The notes under the pieces were generated by a model. It was given only the letters and a program-made list of their open reading frames with translations, was not told the DNA's origin and ran no database searches. Positions 35,176 through 43,947 of a stretch of DNA of 64,000 bases are shown here, one piece after another. The translations under genes and the position numbers were made by a program. Source of the DNA: Amycolatopsis albispora (GTDB taxonomy: Bacteria > Actinomycetota > Actinomycetes > Mycobacteriales > Pseudonocardiaceae); contig NZ_CP015163.1 of assembly GCF_003312875.1 (NCBI RefSeq), forward strand, positions 2,170,001 through 2,234,000, in the 5' to 3' direction. The first letter of the stretch is position 1. Every line of letters starts with the position of its first letter.

Positions 35176-36174
35176 CTACTTCTCCCCCGGTTCGCGGTGG
35201 CCGCGCAGCGAGCCGGGGTGGGCCTTGGCGGTGGGGTCGCGGCGGGTCTTGACCAGGCTGGCCACGGTCACCACCAGCAGGATGCCGATGATCACGCCGA
35301 GGCTGAGCGGGGTCGGGATCTCCGGCACGCTCTCGCTGATGTCCACGTGCGCCCAGTGCAGCATCAGCTTCACGCCGATGAAGGCCAGGATCAGCGCCAG
35401 CCCGGCCGACAGGTACACCAGCCGGTCCAGCAGGCCCTTCACCAGGAAGAACAACGCCCGCAGGCCCAGCAGGGCGAAGGCATTCGCGGTGAACACGATG
35501 TACGGTTCCTCGGTCACGCCGAACACCGCCGGGATCGAGTCCAGCGCGAACAGCAGGTCGACCCCGCCGATGGCGACCAGCACCACGAACAGCGGCGTCA
35601 CCATCCGGCGACCGTCCACTTTGGTGACCAGCTTGCCCTCGACGTAGTCCTCGGTGGTCGGCAGCAACCGGCGCGCGGCCTTGACCACCACGTTGTTCTC
35701 CACGTCGGGATCCTCGTCGCGGTGCCGGAACAACTGCACCGCGGTGAAGATCAGCACCAGCCCGAAGATCAGGAACATGAACGAGAACAACGACAGCAGC
35801 GTGGCCCCGACCGCGATGAACGCCGCGCGCATCAGCAGCGCCAGCACGATGCCGAAGGTGAGCACCTTGTGCTGGTGCTTCTCCGGCACCGCGAACGTGG
35901 TCATGATGATCACAAAAACGAACAGGTTGTCGACCGACAGGCTCTTCTCGACGATGTACCCGGCGAAGTACTCGGTGCCCGCCTGTCCCCCGTAGGCCAG
36001 CAGGAACCACACGCCGAAACCGACCGCGACCAGCACGTAGAACACCGACCACGCGGTCGCCTCGGCGAACCCGACCCGGTGCGGCCGGACCGCGGCCAGC
36101 ACCAGGTCCACTGCCAGCAGGGCGACCACAAAGCCGATGGTGACCAGCCAGGTGACCAGGCCGATGTCGAGCAT
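35176..36174 (-). CDS. TerC/Alx-family integral membrane protein
   Basis: This 332-residue protein has eight or nine membrane segments. TerC-family marks are EKSLSVDNLFVFVII and ALDSIPAVFGVTEEPYIVFTANAFALLGLRALFF (read in pieces), with acidic residues inside the membrane. The family has been linked to tellurite resistance, pH-regulated Alx, and manganese efflux or metalation of exported proteins. ATG at 36174. I looked for a manganese riboswitch in the leader and did not see one. It is divergent from the VWA operon across a 205-bp gap. Confidence 0.9.
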   Translation of the reverse strand: MLDIGLVTWLVTIGFVVALLAVDLVLAAVRPHRVGFAEATAWSVFYVLVAVGFGVWFLLAYGGQAGTEYFAGYIVEKSLSVDNLFVFVIIMTTFAVPEKHQHKVLTFGIVLALLMRAAFIAVGATLLSLFSFMFLIFGLVLIFTAVQLFRHRDEDPDVENNVVVKAARRLLPTTEDYVEGKLVTKVDGRRMVTPLFVVLVAIGGVDLLFALDSIPAVFGVTEEPYIVFTANAFALLGLRALFFLVKGLLDRLVYLSAGLALILAFIGVKLMLHWAHVDISESVPEIPTPLSLGVIIGILLVVTVASLVKTRRDPTAKAHPGSLRGHREPGEK

Positions 36175-36271
36175 GCGCACTCCGGGGGACGGCGGGCAAG
36201 GGGTGATCACCACTGTACGTACCCGCCCCGGGTCCGCCACCGCATCGCGTTCGCGTCGCGCCTCCCGGCCG

Positions 36272-36289
36272 CCCCATCACCCGATGGGG
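36272..36289. promoter_or_regulatory. Short dyad in the terC/VWA-operon intergenic region
   Basis: CCCCATC-ACCC-GATGGGG (7-bp perfect arms, 4-nt spacer) lies midway in the 205-bp divergent gap. It could be an operator for both transcripts or a leader hairpin. A TACAGT on the reverse strand near 36214-36219 may be the terC -10 element. Nothing else is recognised here. Confidence 0.35.
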
Positions 36290-36379
36290 TGACAAAGCGT
36301 TACCCGGCTGTCCGGTGCCGTTCACCGGGCGCGGGTATTCCTGGAGTTTCGGAGCGGGCTGGGGAAGCGGGAGGGGTTC

Positions 36380-37549
36380 GTGGCCGCGGAGCCGCTGCTG
36401 AAGATCAGGCAACCGCCCGCGCGCCCGGCGCTCACCCCGGTGCTGGCACTGGGCCTGCTCGGGCTCGTCGTGCTGGTGCTGACCCCGCTGCTGATGGCGC
36501 CGGCGCCGCCGGCCCCCGCGGTCACCGTGGTGCGCGGCAAGATGGGCTCCAAGGTCGACTTCTTCCGCGACGCCACCGTCCAGGAGATCCTGCGGCGCAA
36601 GCACTTCGAGGTGATCGTCGACAACTCGGGCTCGCGTGAGGTGGCCACGCACGACATCGACCGCTACGACTTCGTTTTCCCGTCCGGCCAGCCCGCCGCC
36701 GACCTGATCATGTCCAGCAGGCTCGGCAGCGGCAAGGACGCGCAGGCCTACGTGCCGTTCGTCAGCCCGATCGTGCTGGCCACCTACCGGCCGTACGCGC
36801 TCGCGCTGCAGCACGCCGGCGTGGCCGCGCCGATGACCGCCGGGCGGGAGAAACCGCTGTTCTACGAGGTCGACATCAGCCGGTTCGTCGAGCTGACCGA
36901 GCAGGGCAGGCGCTGGAACGACATCGGCATCCGCGAGCACGGCATCCAGAACAACAACCTGGTGCTGGCGCACACCTCCGACGTGTGCCTGTCCAACTCC
37001 GGCGGCACCTACCAGGGCCTGATCGCCTACGCCAAGAACGGCAGCCGGATCGCCGCCGCCGAGGACGAGGTGACCGCGCTCGCCGAGTCGCTGAAACCGC
37101 TCTACCGCGCGCAGGGCGCGCCGACGCCCGACCGCGTGCCGTACTACCTTTCGCCGGAGGGGCAGCGGATCGCGCCGATCGTGGTGATCTACGAGCACCA
37201 GTACCTCGCGCACCAGCTCCGCCGCCCGCCGGGTCAGCCCGACGAGGAACGGGTGCTGCTCTACCCCGCCGACCACTTCGAGACGCAGCCGTCGTTCATC
37301 GCGCTCAACGACAACGGCCGCCGCCTCGCCGAGCTGCTGCGCAACGATCCGGAACTGCGGAACCGCGCGGTCGAGCTGGGGTTCCGGGTGCTCGACGCCG
37401 AGCAGGACACGGCCAGCCCGCAGCTGACCGGCCTGCTCGCCCAGCGCGGGCTGGAGGCGCCGTCGTCCGGCAACGACCACACCCGTGCCTACCTGCCGCC
37501 GGTCGACCTGTTCGAACGCCTCATCACCACGATCGGCGGCTGCCGGTGA
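36380..37549 (+). CDS. Membrane-anchored, binding-protein-like extracytoplasmic protein
   Basis: This 389-residue protein has a basic N-terminus, one membrane span at about residues 20-42 and a Pro/Ala linker. A large extracytoplasmic domain follows whose pattern (VTVVRGKMGSKVDFF, DFVFPSGQPAADLIM, TSDVCLSNSGGTYQG) resembles solute-binding proteins of the bacterial extracellular type. A single-span anchor instead of a lipobox is unusual for such a domain. GTG at 36380 behind GAGGGG. Its stop overlaps the next start by 4 bp, so it is the first gene of a three-gene operon. Function unknown. Confidence 0.7.
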   Translation: MAAEPLLKIRQPPARPALTPVLALGLLGLVVLVLTPLLMAPAPPAPAVTVVRGKMGSKVDFFRDATVQEILRRKHFEVIVDNSGSREVATHDIDRYDFVFPSGQPAADLIMSSRLGSGKDAQAYVPFVSPIVLATYRPYALALQHAGVAAPMTAGREKPLFYEVDISRFVELTEQGRRWNDIGIREHGIQNNNLVLAHTSDVCLSNSGGTYQGLIAYAKNGSRIAAAEDEVTALAESLKPLYRAQGAPTPDRVPYYLSPEGQRIAPIVVIYEHQYLAHQLRRPPGQPDEERVLLYPADHFETQPSFIALNDNGRRLAELLRNDPELRNRAVELGFRVLDAEQDTASPQLTGLLAQRGLEAPSSGNDHTRAYLPPVDLFERLITTIGGCR

Positions 37550-39117
37550 CCCGCCCGGCGCGGAAGCTCGCCGTGCTGTGCCTGGTGCTCGGGCTGCTCG
37601 CGGCGTGCACCTCCGATCCACCGCCGCCGCACACCGTGCTGCGGGTGCTCGCCTCCGACGAACTTTCCGACATGCGGCCGCTGCTCGACGACCTGCGCCG
37701 CGAAACCGGGATCGAGCTGCAGCTGGACGAGCGCGGCACGATCGACGCCACCAACGCGCTGAACCCGGGGAACTACCAGCACGACCTGGCCTGGCTGGCC
37801 ACCGACCGCTTCTTCGAGCTGAAGCTCAAGCAGCTCGGGTACACCGGCGACCGGCCGATCAGCAGCCGGTTCATGTTCACGCCGCTGGCCGTCGGTGTGA
37901 CCCCGCGCGTGGCGCAATTGCTGCGGACCTCGACGGCCGACCAGCACCTGTCGTGGGCCGATCTGGCCGACCGCTCGGCGAGCGGCGTGGTGCGCTTCGG
38001 CATGGCCGATCCGCAGCACGCGGCCAGCGGCCTGTCCGCGCTGATCGGGGTGGCGACCGCGGCCGCGGGCACCGGCGGCGCGCTGCGTGAGGAGGACATC
38101 ACCTGCGACCGGCTGCGCGGGTTCTTCGCCGGGCGCACACTGACCGCGGAGACCTCGCGGCGGCTCGCCGACGACTACACCGCCCGCCCGGACACCGCGG
38201 ACGCGCTGATCAACTACGAATCCGTGTTGCTGTCGATGAACGCGAAACTGGCCGAGCCGCTGGAAATCCTGTACCCGCGCGACGGCATCGTGCTCGCCGA
38301 CTACCCGTTGCTGCTGCTCGACCCGGCCAAGCGCGACAGCTTCCAGCGCGTGTCCGACTGGTTCCGCACCGAGCCGGTGCAGCGCCGGATCATGGAGCAG
38401 ACGCTGCGCCGCCCGCTCAGCGCCGAAGTGCCGCGTGACCCGCGGTTCGCCGACTTCGGCACGAACACGCTGTACTTCCCCGAGCGCAAGGAAACCGTCG
38501 ACCGGCTCGCCGCCGCCTACGCCGATCCGCGCTCGCGCGACCCGGCCCACCTGATCTTCGTGCTGGACTTCTCCGCCTCGATGCGCGGGCAGCGGATCGC
38601 CGACCTGCGCGCGACCTTCGCCGGTTTCAGCGGCGCGGACACCTCCCCCGAAGGCAAGTTCCTCCGGTTCTACCAAGGGGAACGGCTCACCATCCTGCGC
38701 TTCGGCGGCCGGGTGCTCGACGAACGCGAGTTCACCATCACCGGCCAGGCCGATCTCGACGCCCTCCGCGACCACATCGCGGCCGAGCCGGGCGAACAGA
38801 CCACCGGGGTGTGGTCGGCGCTGGACGCCGCCTACGACAAGGCGGCCACGCTCACCCGCGACCACCCCGAGCAGCCGGTGACGATCATGCTGATGACCGA
38901 CGGGGAGAACAACACCGGGCTCGGCCTGCCGGAGTTCCTGCGGGAGCACCAGGCGCAGCCACCGGCGGCGAAAGCCGTGCACACCTACACCATCCGCTTC
39001 GGCGAAGCCGACCCCGCCGAGCTCGGCCAGGCCGCGAGCGCCACCGGCGGCCGCATGGTCGACGCGAACGCGACCTCGCTTTCCCAGGCCTTCAAGGAGA
39101 TCCGTGGCTGTCGATAG
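37546..39117 (+). CDS. Lipoprotein with solute-binding and von Willebrand factor A domains
   Basis: This 523-residue protein has a lipoprotein signal (LGLLAACTS). A solute-binding-like domain follows at about residues 30-300 (LRVLASDELSDM; DALINYESVLLSM), then a C-terminal VWA domain at about 335-515. The MIDAS metal site is complete in appearance: DFSASMRG (DxSxS), TTGVW and MTDGENN. The combination suggests a surface protein whose VWA domain grips a partner in a metal-dependent way. GTG at 37546 overlaps the previous stop, and its 3' end overlaps the next gene by 14 bp. Confidence 0.82.
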   Translation: MTRPARKLAVLCLVLGLLAACTSDPPPPHTVLRVLASDELSDMRPLLDDLRRETGIELQLDERGTIDATNALNPGNYQHDLAWLATDRFFELKLKQLGYTGDRPISSRFMFTPLAVGVTPRVAQLLRTSTADQHLSWADLADRSASGVVRFGMADPQHAASGLSALIGVATAAAGTGGALREEDITCDRLRGFFAGRTLTAETSRRLADDYTARPDTADALINYESVLLSMNAKLAEPLEILYPRDGIVLADYPLLLLDPAKRDSFQRVSDWFRTEPVQRRIMEQTLRRPLSAEVPRDPRFADFGTNTLYFPERKETVDRLAAAYADPRSRDPAHLIFVLDFSASMRGQRIADLRATFAGFSGADTSPEGKFLRFYQGERLTILRFGGRVLDEREFTITGQADLDALRDHIAAEPGEQTTGVWSALDAAYDKAATLTRDHPEQPVTIMLMTDGENNTGLGLPEFLREHQAQPPAAKAVHTYTIRFGEADPAELGQAASATGGRMVDANATSLSQAFKEIRGCR

Positions 39118-39835
39118 TCCGTGGTTCTGGCTGCTGATGGTCACCGGCGCGGCGCTGGTGACCGCCGCGGTGGTGCTGTACCTGCGCGGCAGGCGCCGGG
39201 CCGCGCCCGGCACCGTCGGCGACCAGCACGAGTTCCTGGTCTACCTCAACGAGCCGCTGGTGATGGACATCCTCCAGTACCAGGGCAACCTGACCGCGCT
39301 CAAGCGGCGCGTCGAGGAGTACACCAGGGAAAGCGCGGAAGGCCGTGGTGAAGCCAAAACGCACTGGTTCTCCGTCGGCGGCGGCCGCCAGCGCGAAGGC
39401 GCCCGTTCCGAGGCCTACGAAACCGAGGAACAGCCGATCACCGCGATCCGCAAAGTGGTGCGGGCACTGGAAAAGGCCGACGCGATCGTGTACGCGGACT
39501 TCCGCAAGGGCGAGGTCAGCGCGCACCGGTCGCTCGCGGGGAACTCGGCCGGGCAGGCGAGGCTGAGCGACAGCCGGATGTTCCTGTCCATCGACGGGCT
39601 TTTCCAGGAGTACCAGGAAGGCGACGAGTCGGACAAGGACTACCTGCGGCTGCGCGCGCCCTACACCTCGGGGACCGACCACGTCCGGGTCAAGATCAGC
39701 CGGAGCGGGCTGCGCGAGCAGGACGTGCTGCCCGAGGGCCGGGCACCGTTCCCGGCGCGGGTGCTCGGCAAGGTCGAGACCTGGGACGAGGAGGACCGGC
39801 TGCTCAAGATGTGGGCGCTGGCGATCTTCCGCTGA
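39104..39835 (+). CDS. Single-span membrane protein of the VWA operon, unknown domain
   Basis: This 243-residue protein has one N-terminal span (about residues 7-27) followed by LRGRRR, so by the positive-inside rule the remaining 215 residues face the cytoplasm. That part is mixed alpha/beta and charged, with FLVYLNEPLVMDILQYQGNL, TAIRKVVRALEKAD and a basic KISRSGLREQ stretch. I recognise no named family. GTG at 39104 lies inside the end of the VWA gene, so translation is coupled. It may relay or receive a signal for the two surface proteins. The end overlaps the converging mocR-like gene by 32 bp. Confidence 0.65.
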   Translation: MAVDSPWFWLLMVTGAALVTAAVVLYLRGRRRAAPGTVGDQHEFLVYLNEPLVMDILQYQGNLTALKRRVEEYTRESAEGRGEAKTHWFSVGGGRQREGARSEAYETEEQPITAIRKVVRALEKADAIVYADFRKGEVSAHRSLAGNSAGQARLSDSRMFLSIDGLFQEYQEGDESDKDYLRLRAPYTSGTDHVRVKISRSGLREQDVLPEGRAPFPARVLGKVETWDEEDRLLKMWALAIFR

Positions 39836-41228
39836 GCGCGCGCCCGATGACGCGGGCGCCGTCCGGGAACCGGTCGGGGTCCGGGCCGGAGAAGTTCAGC
39901 CGGATGTACGGGCCGGACGGTTCGGCGGGGAACCACTCGTTGCCGGGCGCGATCAGCACACCGTCGGCCTCGCAGTCGCGGGTCAGCTGGTCGAGATCGG
40001 TTTCGTCGGGCAGGCGGGCCCACAGGTGCAGCCCGCCGCGGGGCACGGATTCGAGATGCGCCTGCGGAACGTGCTCGGCCAGGCTCGCGACGAGCAGGTC
40101 GCGCCGGGCCTTGAGCTGCTGGCGCAACGCACGCAGGTGGGTCCGCCAGCCGGGTTGCGTGACCACGTCGAGCGCCGCGGCCTGCAGGGTTCCGCTGACG
40201 TACATGGATTCCGCGCCGCGGTCGGCGAGAATGCGGTCGCGGGCCGGTCCCCTGGCGATCACCGCCGCCACCCGGACGGCGGGCGACACGCTCTTGGTCA
40301 GCGACCGCAGGTAGACCACGTGGCCGTTGTCGTCGAGCGCGGCCAGCGGGCGCGCGGTGGTTTCGATGCCGAAGTCGTGTGCCCAGTCGTCCTCGACCAG
40401 GAAGGCGCCGCGGGCGCGGACGACCTCCAGGATCCGCTCGCCGCGGTCGGCCTCCCACTGCGCGCCGGTGGGATTGGCGTAGTTGGGCTGGCCGTAGAAC
40501 ACCCGCGCCCCGGTCTCGTCGAAGGCACGCGCGAGTTCGTCGGGGTCGGGGCCCGCCGGTCCACTGGGCACCGGGACCACGTGCGCCCCGGCCTGCGCGG
40601 CGGCGAGGATCGCACCCCAGTAGGTCGGCGATTCCAGCAGCAGCGGCTGCCCGAAGCCGACCAGCGCGCGGAAGATCGAGCTCAGCCCGCTCTGGCTGCC
40701 GGGAAGGACCACCACGTCGCGGGCGGTGGGCGGGGTCAGCCCGGCGGGCGTGGCTTCGGCGAGTTCGGTGGCGAACCAGGCCCGCAGCTCGGCCAGCCCG
40801 GCGGTGGCGGGCCGGGTCAGCGCGGTGTCACCACGCGCGGCACGCGTGAACGCGCTCCGCACCAGCCGTTCCGGCAGCAGCGCGCGGTCCGGGAAACCGG
40901 CGTGCAGGCCGATCGCGTCCGGCGACATGCTGCGCAGCGGGGTCGACAGGGCCGGGATCGGCGCCCGCGGTGCGCGCAGGGCGGCGGTCTGCCAGCCGAA
41001 GTCGAGCGGGCGGGCGGTGCGCACGGCACGCACGAAGGTGCCCACGCCCGGACGGCTTTCGATCAGCCCCTGCGCGCCGAGCGCCCGCATCGCCTTCTGC
41101 ACGGTGATCGGGCTGGCACCGTATTCGGCCACCAGCGCGCGGTTCGACGGCACACGCGCGCCCGGCGGTGCCTGGGTGATCCACGCGCGGAGCCCACGCA
41201 TGATCCGCTCGGTGCTATCGTTGGCCAT
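39804..41228 (-). CDS. MocR/GntR-type regulator with aminotransferase domain
   Basis: This 474-residue protein has an N-terminal GntR winged helix (VPSNRALVAEYGASPITVQKAM, QGLIESRPGVGTFVR) and a type I aminotransferase domain with the PLP lysine in SLTKSVSPAVRVAAV and the family motif YGQPNYANPTGAQW. MocR proteins use PLP to sense amino acids or amines. ATG at 41228 shares the CATG of the divergent transporter start, so it should regulate the EamA and DapA-like genes. Confidence 0.9.
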   Translation of the reverse strand: MANDSTERIMRGLRAWITQAPPGARVPSNRALVAEYGASPITVQKAMRALGAQGLIESRPGVGTFVRAVRTARPLDFGWQTAALRAPRAPIPALSTPLRSMSPDAIGLHAGFPDRALLPERLVRSAFTRAARGDTALTRPATAGLAELRAWFATELAEATPAGLTPPTARDVVVLPGSQSGLSSIFRALVGFGQPLLLESPTYWGAILAAAQAGAHVVPVPSGPAGPDPDELARAFDETGARVFYGQPNYANPTGAQWEADRGERILEVVRARGAFLVEDDWAHDFGIETTARPLAALDDNGHVVYLRSLTKSVSPAVRVAAVIARGPARDRILADRGAESMYVSGTLQAAALDVVTQPGWRTHLRALRQQLKARRDLLVASLAEHVPQAHLESVPRGGLHLWARLPDETDLDQLTRDCEADGVLIAPGNEWFPAEPSGPYIRLNFSGPDPDRFPDGARVIGRALSGRSPAPTS

Positions 41229-42153
41229 GTCAGGAAAGAGTAGCGTTATCGTTCAGCCTGCCGCAACGTTATCGCCGTCGCGGGCGGGGCTGGCCTGGGG
41301 ACTGCTGGGCGTGGCCGCGTTCTCGTTCACCGTGCCGTTCACGCGGGGGGCCGTCGGCGGGCTCTCGCCGCTGTTCATCGGCTCGGCACGCGCGGTCGTC
41401 GCCGCGCTGCTCGCCGCCGCCGCGCTCGCGTTCACCCGGCAGCGCCTGCCGGACCGCCGCCAGTGGGCGCGGCTCGCCGTGGTCGCCGGTGGCGTGGTGC
41501 TCGGCTTCCCGTTGCTGACCTCGTACGCGCTGACCACCGCCCCGGCCAGCCACGGTGCCGTGGTGATCGCCCTGCTGCCCGCGGCCACCGCGGTGCTGGC
41601 CGTGCTCCGCGGCAAGGAGTGCCCGCCGCGGTCGTTCTGGGTGATGGCCGGCGTCGGCGCACTGGCCGCGCTGGTGTTCGCTTCCCTGCAGGGCGGCGGA
41701 TTCGGCCGGTTGCACTGGTCGGACCTGCTGTTGTTCGGCGCCGTGCTGGCGGCCGCCGCGGGATACGCCGAGGGCGGGCTGCTCGCCCGCGAACTGGGGT
41801 CGTGGCAGACGGTGTCCTGGGCACTCGTGCTGGCGTCGCCGCTGATGCTCGCGCTGACCGTGGTCGCGGTGACGCAGCAGGCGCAGACCGGCACGGCGGC
41901 GCAGTGGGCGGCGTTCGCCTACCTCGCCGCGGTCAGCATGTTCCTCGGCTTCTTCGCCTGGTACCGCGGGCTGGCCATCGGCCCGATGGCGCAGGTCAGC
42001 CAGGTGCAGCTGGTGCAGCCGGTGCTGACCATCGCGGTGGCGGCCCTGCTGCTGGGCGAGGAACTGACCTGGCCGACCATGTTCGGGGGACTCGCCGTGA
42101 TCGTCTGCGCCGGCGTCGCCGTGCGCATCCGTCTCGACCGCACCACCAAGTAG
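41227..42153 (+). CDS. EamA/DMT-family transporter
   Basis: This 308-residue protein has ten membrane segments in two EamA repeats (GLLGVAAFSFTVPFTR opens the first; LLLFGAVLAAAAGYAEGG the second) and the closing QVQLVQPVLTIAVAALLLGEEL. Members export or import amino acids and related metabolites. ATG at 41227 overlaps the divergent mocR-like ATG. No other usable start codon is near the first membrane segment. It is followed after 10 bp by a DapA-like gene. Confidence 0.88.
   Translation: MSGKSSVIVQPAATLSPSRAGLAWGLLGVAAFSFTVPFTRGAVGGLSPLFIGSARAVVAALLAAAALAFTRQRLPDRRQWARLAVVAGGVVLGFPLLTSYALTTAPASHGAVVIALLPAATAVLAVLRGKECPPRSFWVMAGVGALAALVFASLQGGGFGRLHWSDLLLFGAVLAAAAGYAEGGLLARELGSWQTVSWALVLASPLMLALTVVAVTQQAQTGTAAQWAAFAYLAAVSMFLGFFAWYRGLAIGPMAQVSQVQLVQPVLTIAVAALLLGEELTWPTMFGGLAVIVCAGVAVRIRLDRTTK
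41244..41274. promoter_or_regulatory. Direct repeat CGTTATCG near the mocR/eamA starts
   Basis: CGTTATCG occurs at 41244-41251 and 41267-41274, 23 bp apart, just upstream of the mocR-like start and inside the first codons of the EamA gene. MocR proteins often bind direct repeats about two helical turns apart, so this is a plausible autoregulatory site. Confidence 0.45.
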
Positions 42154-42163
42154 GAGGTTCCTG

Positions 42164-43051
42164 GTGTTCACCGGACTCAGTGCTTTCCCGTTCACGCCGA
42201 TCACGAGTGACGGGATCGACGAAGCGGCGTATGAGCGGCTCGTCGGCCGCGTCGCCGACGCGGGCGTCGATTCGATCGGTGCGCTCGGCTCGACCGGCGG
42301 TTATCCCTATCTGAACCGGGAGGAGCGGGCGCGGGCCGCCGAACTGGCGGTGAAGAGCGCCGGCTCCGTGCCGGTGATCATCGGCGTCGGTGCCCTGCGC
42401 ACACGCGATGTGCTCGACCACGTCGAGGACGCGCAGCGGGCCGGGGCCGCCGCCGTGCTGCTCTCCGCGATGACCTACCAGGCCCTCACCGACGACGAGG
42501 TGTTCGGCCTGTACGAGGACGTGACGGCGAACCTTTCGGTGCCGCTGGTGGTCTACGACAACCCGGGCACCACGCACGTGAAGTTCTCCGACGAGCTGCA
42601 CGCCCGCATCGCCGGGCTGCCGCGGGTGAAGTCGATCAAGATCCCCGGGGTGCCCGCGGACCAGGTCCGCGCCAGGGTCGGCGGCCTGCGGTCGGTCCTT
42701 CCGGACTCGGTGTCGATCGGCATCAGCGGGGACGCGTTCGCCGCCGACGGCCTGCTGGCCGGGTGCGACGGCTGGTACAGCGTGCTCGGCGGGCTGTTCC
42801 CGAAGACCTGCCTGGCCATCGCGCGTGCCGCCGCCGACGGCGACGCCGCCCGGGCTCGCGCGCTGTCGGCGGAACTGGCTCCACTGTGGACACTGTTCGC
42901 CCGCTACGGCAGCTACCGGGTCGTCTCGGCGATCGCGGTGGAGATCGGCCTGCTGACCGCCCCTGGGCTGCCCCGCCCGCTCCGGCCGCTCGGCGAAACC
43001 GGCCGCCACGAGGTCACCGCGGTGCTGAACGGGCTGACCAAACGGGACTGA
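42164..43051 (+). CDS. DapA-like (DHDPS/N-acetylneuraminate lyase) aldolase
   Basis: This 295-residue TIM-barrel protein has DHDPS-family marks: AFPFTPITSDGIDEAAYERL, GALGSTGGYPYLNREER, the Tyr in LVVYDNPGTTH and the Schiff-base Lys in VKSIKIPG. The GSTGGYPYL segment differs from true DHDPS (GTTGE), so lysine biosynthesis is unlikely; a pyruvate-dependent lyase or dehydratase of a catabolic pathway fits better. GTG at 42164 follows TAGGAGG. Likely co-transcribed with the EamA gene under MocR control. Confidence 0.85.
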   Translation: MFTGLSAFPFTPITSDGIDEAAYERLVGRVADAGVDSIGALGSTGGYPYLNREERARAAELAVKSAGSVPVIIGVGALRTRDVLDHVEDAQRAGAAAVLLSAMTYQALTDDEVFGLYEDVTANLSVPLVVYDNPGTTHVKFSDELHARIAGLPRVKSIKIPGVPADQVRARVGGLRSVLPDSVSIGISGDAFAADGLLAGCDGWYSVLGGLFPKTCLAIARAAADGDAARARALSAELAPLWTLFARYGSYRVVSAIAVEIGLLTAPGLPRPLRPLGETGRHEVTAVLNGLTKRD

Positions 43052-43813
43052 CTACGAGGAGATCCGTCTGCGTGCCCCCGGATCGTTCCCGGTGGGATCG
43101 CGGGGGTCGGGCACGTCGCGCCGCAGCCGGCGCGGCAGCGGCGTGCGCACCGCCGGGAACCGCGCCCCCGGTTTGGCGCGGGACACCCGGTCGCGCAGCG
43201 GGATCGCCTTTCCCGGCACCCTCGGCTCGGGCAGCTGCACCCAGCCGGGGACGCGCCTGCCGCCGATGTCCAGTTCGATCGTCTGCTCGAAGCGGTCCTC
43301 GTCGATGCCCTCGTAGCCGTGCCGGATCACCGACCGGTGGAGCTGCTCGGAGACCGCGAGCACCAGCGGTGCCTCGGTCTCGGCCAGCGCCGCCTTCAGC
43401 TCCGGGGCGTCGACCAGGCGGGTGGTGAGGGTGACGTCCTCACCGAACGGCCCGCGCAGGTCGAAGTGCACGTCACCGGCGTGCATGGCGGCCCGGATGC
43501 GGAACTTGCGCTCGGGGCGCCGGGCCCCGTGCTCGCCGATCAGCCGGGTCAGCACCGGGATGAACTTGGTCAGCATCGCCGTCTTCGGGACCTGGTCGAC
43601 CGCGTGCACGAAGGCCATCAGGCCGTCACCCCGGTCGGTGAACGGGTCCCGCAGCTCCTCGGTGATGTCGCAGTCCAGCAGCGCCGCCTCGAACAGCTCG
43701 TACAGGTCGTGGCGGAGCACCGCGGTCGCCGAGTTGTTCCGGCGGGTGGACCCCTCGATGTCCACCACGATCATCGTGCGCTGCAGTGGTATGGGTGACA
43801 GTTCGCTCACCAT
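43052..43813 (-). CDS. Atypical class III nucleotide-cyclase-like protein
   Basis: This 253-residue protein carries a class III cyclase homology domain at about residues 10-190. Both metal-binding aspartates are recognisable (MIVVDIEGSTRRN and DRGDGLMAF). In the second half AMHAGDV and EDVTLTTRLVDAP align with the usual G-N-T-G-E-V and N-V-A-A-R-L segments: the catalytic Arg is kept, but the transition-state Asn is replaced by Thr. A basic, Pro-rich tail of about 60 residues follows. No membrane or sensor domain is present. ATG at 43813. It is divergent from the HTH gene and may make an unusual cyclic nucleotide or be a pseudoenzyme. Confidence 0.75.
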   Translation of the reverse strand: MVSELSPIPLQRTMIVVDIEGSTRRNNSATAVLRHDLYELFEAALLDCDITEELRDPFTDRGDGLMAFVHAVDQVPKTAMLTKFIPVLTRLIGEHGARRPERKFRIRAAMHAGDVHFDLRGPFGEDVTLTTRLVDAPELKAALAETEAPLVLAVSEQLHRSVIRHGYEGIDEDRFEQTIELDIGGRRVPGWVQLPEPRVPGKAIPLRDRVSRAKPGARFPAVRTPLPRRLRRDVPDPRDPTGNDPGARRRISS

Positions 43814-43831
43814 GACCACCTCGCCTGCCGC

Positions 43832-43921
43832 TCAGGTGCGGCCGACCGTCTTGGTGCGGCGGGGACGCGCGCACCAGGACAAGCCGGCCGGTCGGAGGTC
43901 GGATGACGCAGACTTCATCAT
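43832..43921 (-). CDS. Possible 29-residue peptide upstream of the cyclase-like gene
   Basis: An ATG at 43921 (a second ATG follows) behind TAAGGAGCCC opens a 29-codon frame, MMKSASSDLRPAGLSWC and on, ending in a basic RRTKTVGRT tail. It has one Cys and stops 18 bp before the cyclase-like start on the same strand. The ribosome site is good, so it may be a real leader or signalling peptide, but the length gives no statistical support. Confidence 0.35.
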   Translation of the reverse strand: MMKSASSDLRPAGLSWCARPRRTKTVGRT

Positions 43922-43947
43922 GGGCTCCTTACCTTCTCCAGCTGGCA

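Noticed and set aside
36175..36379. A manganese (yybP-ykoY) riboswitch in the terC leader
   Set aside because: TerC/Alx genes often have one, so I searched the leader, but the conserved core was not recognisable; only a 7-bp dyad is present.
42164..43051. Lysine-biosynthetic dapA
   Set aside because: The fold and Schiff-base Lys fit, but the GTTGE signature is replaced by GSTGG and the context is a MocR/EamA group, not lysine synthesis.
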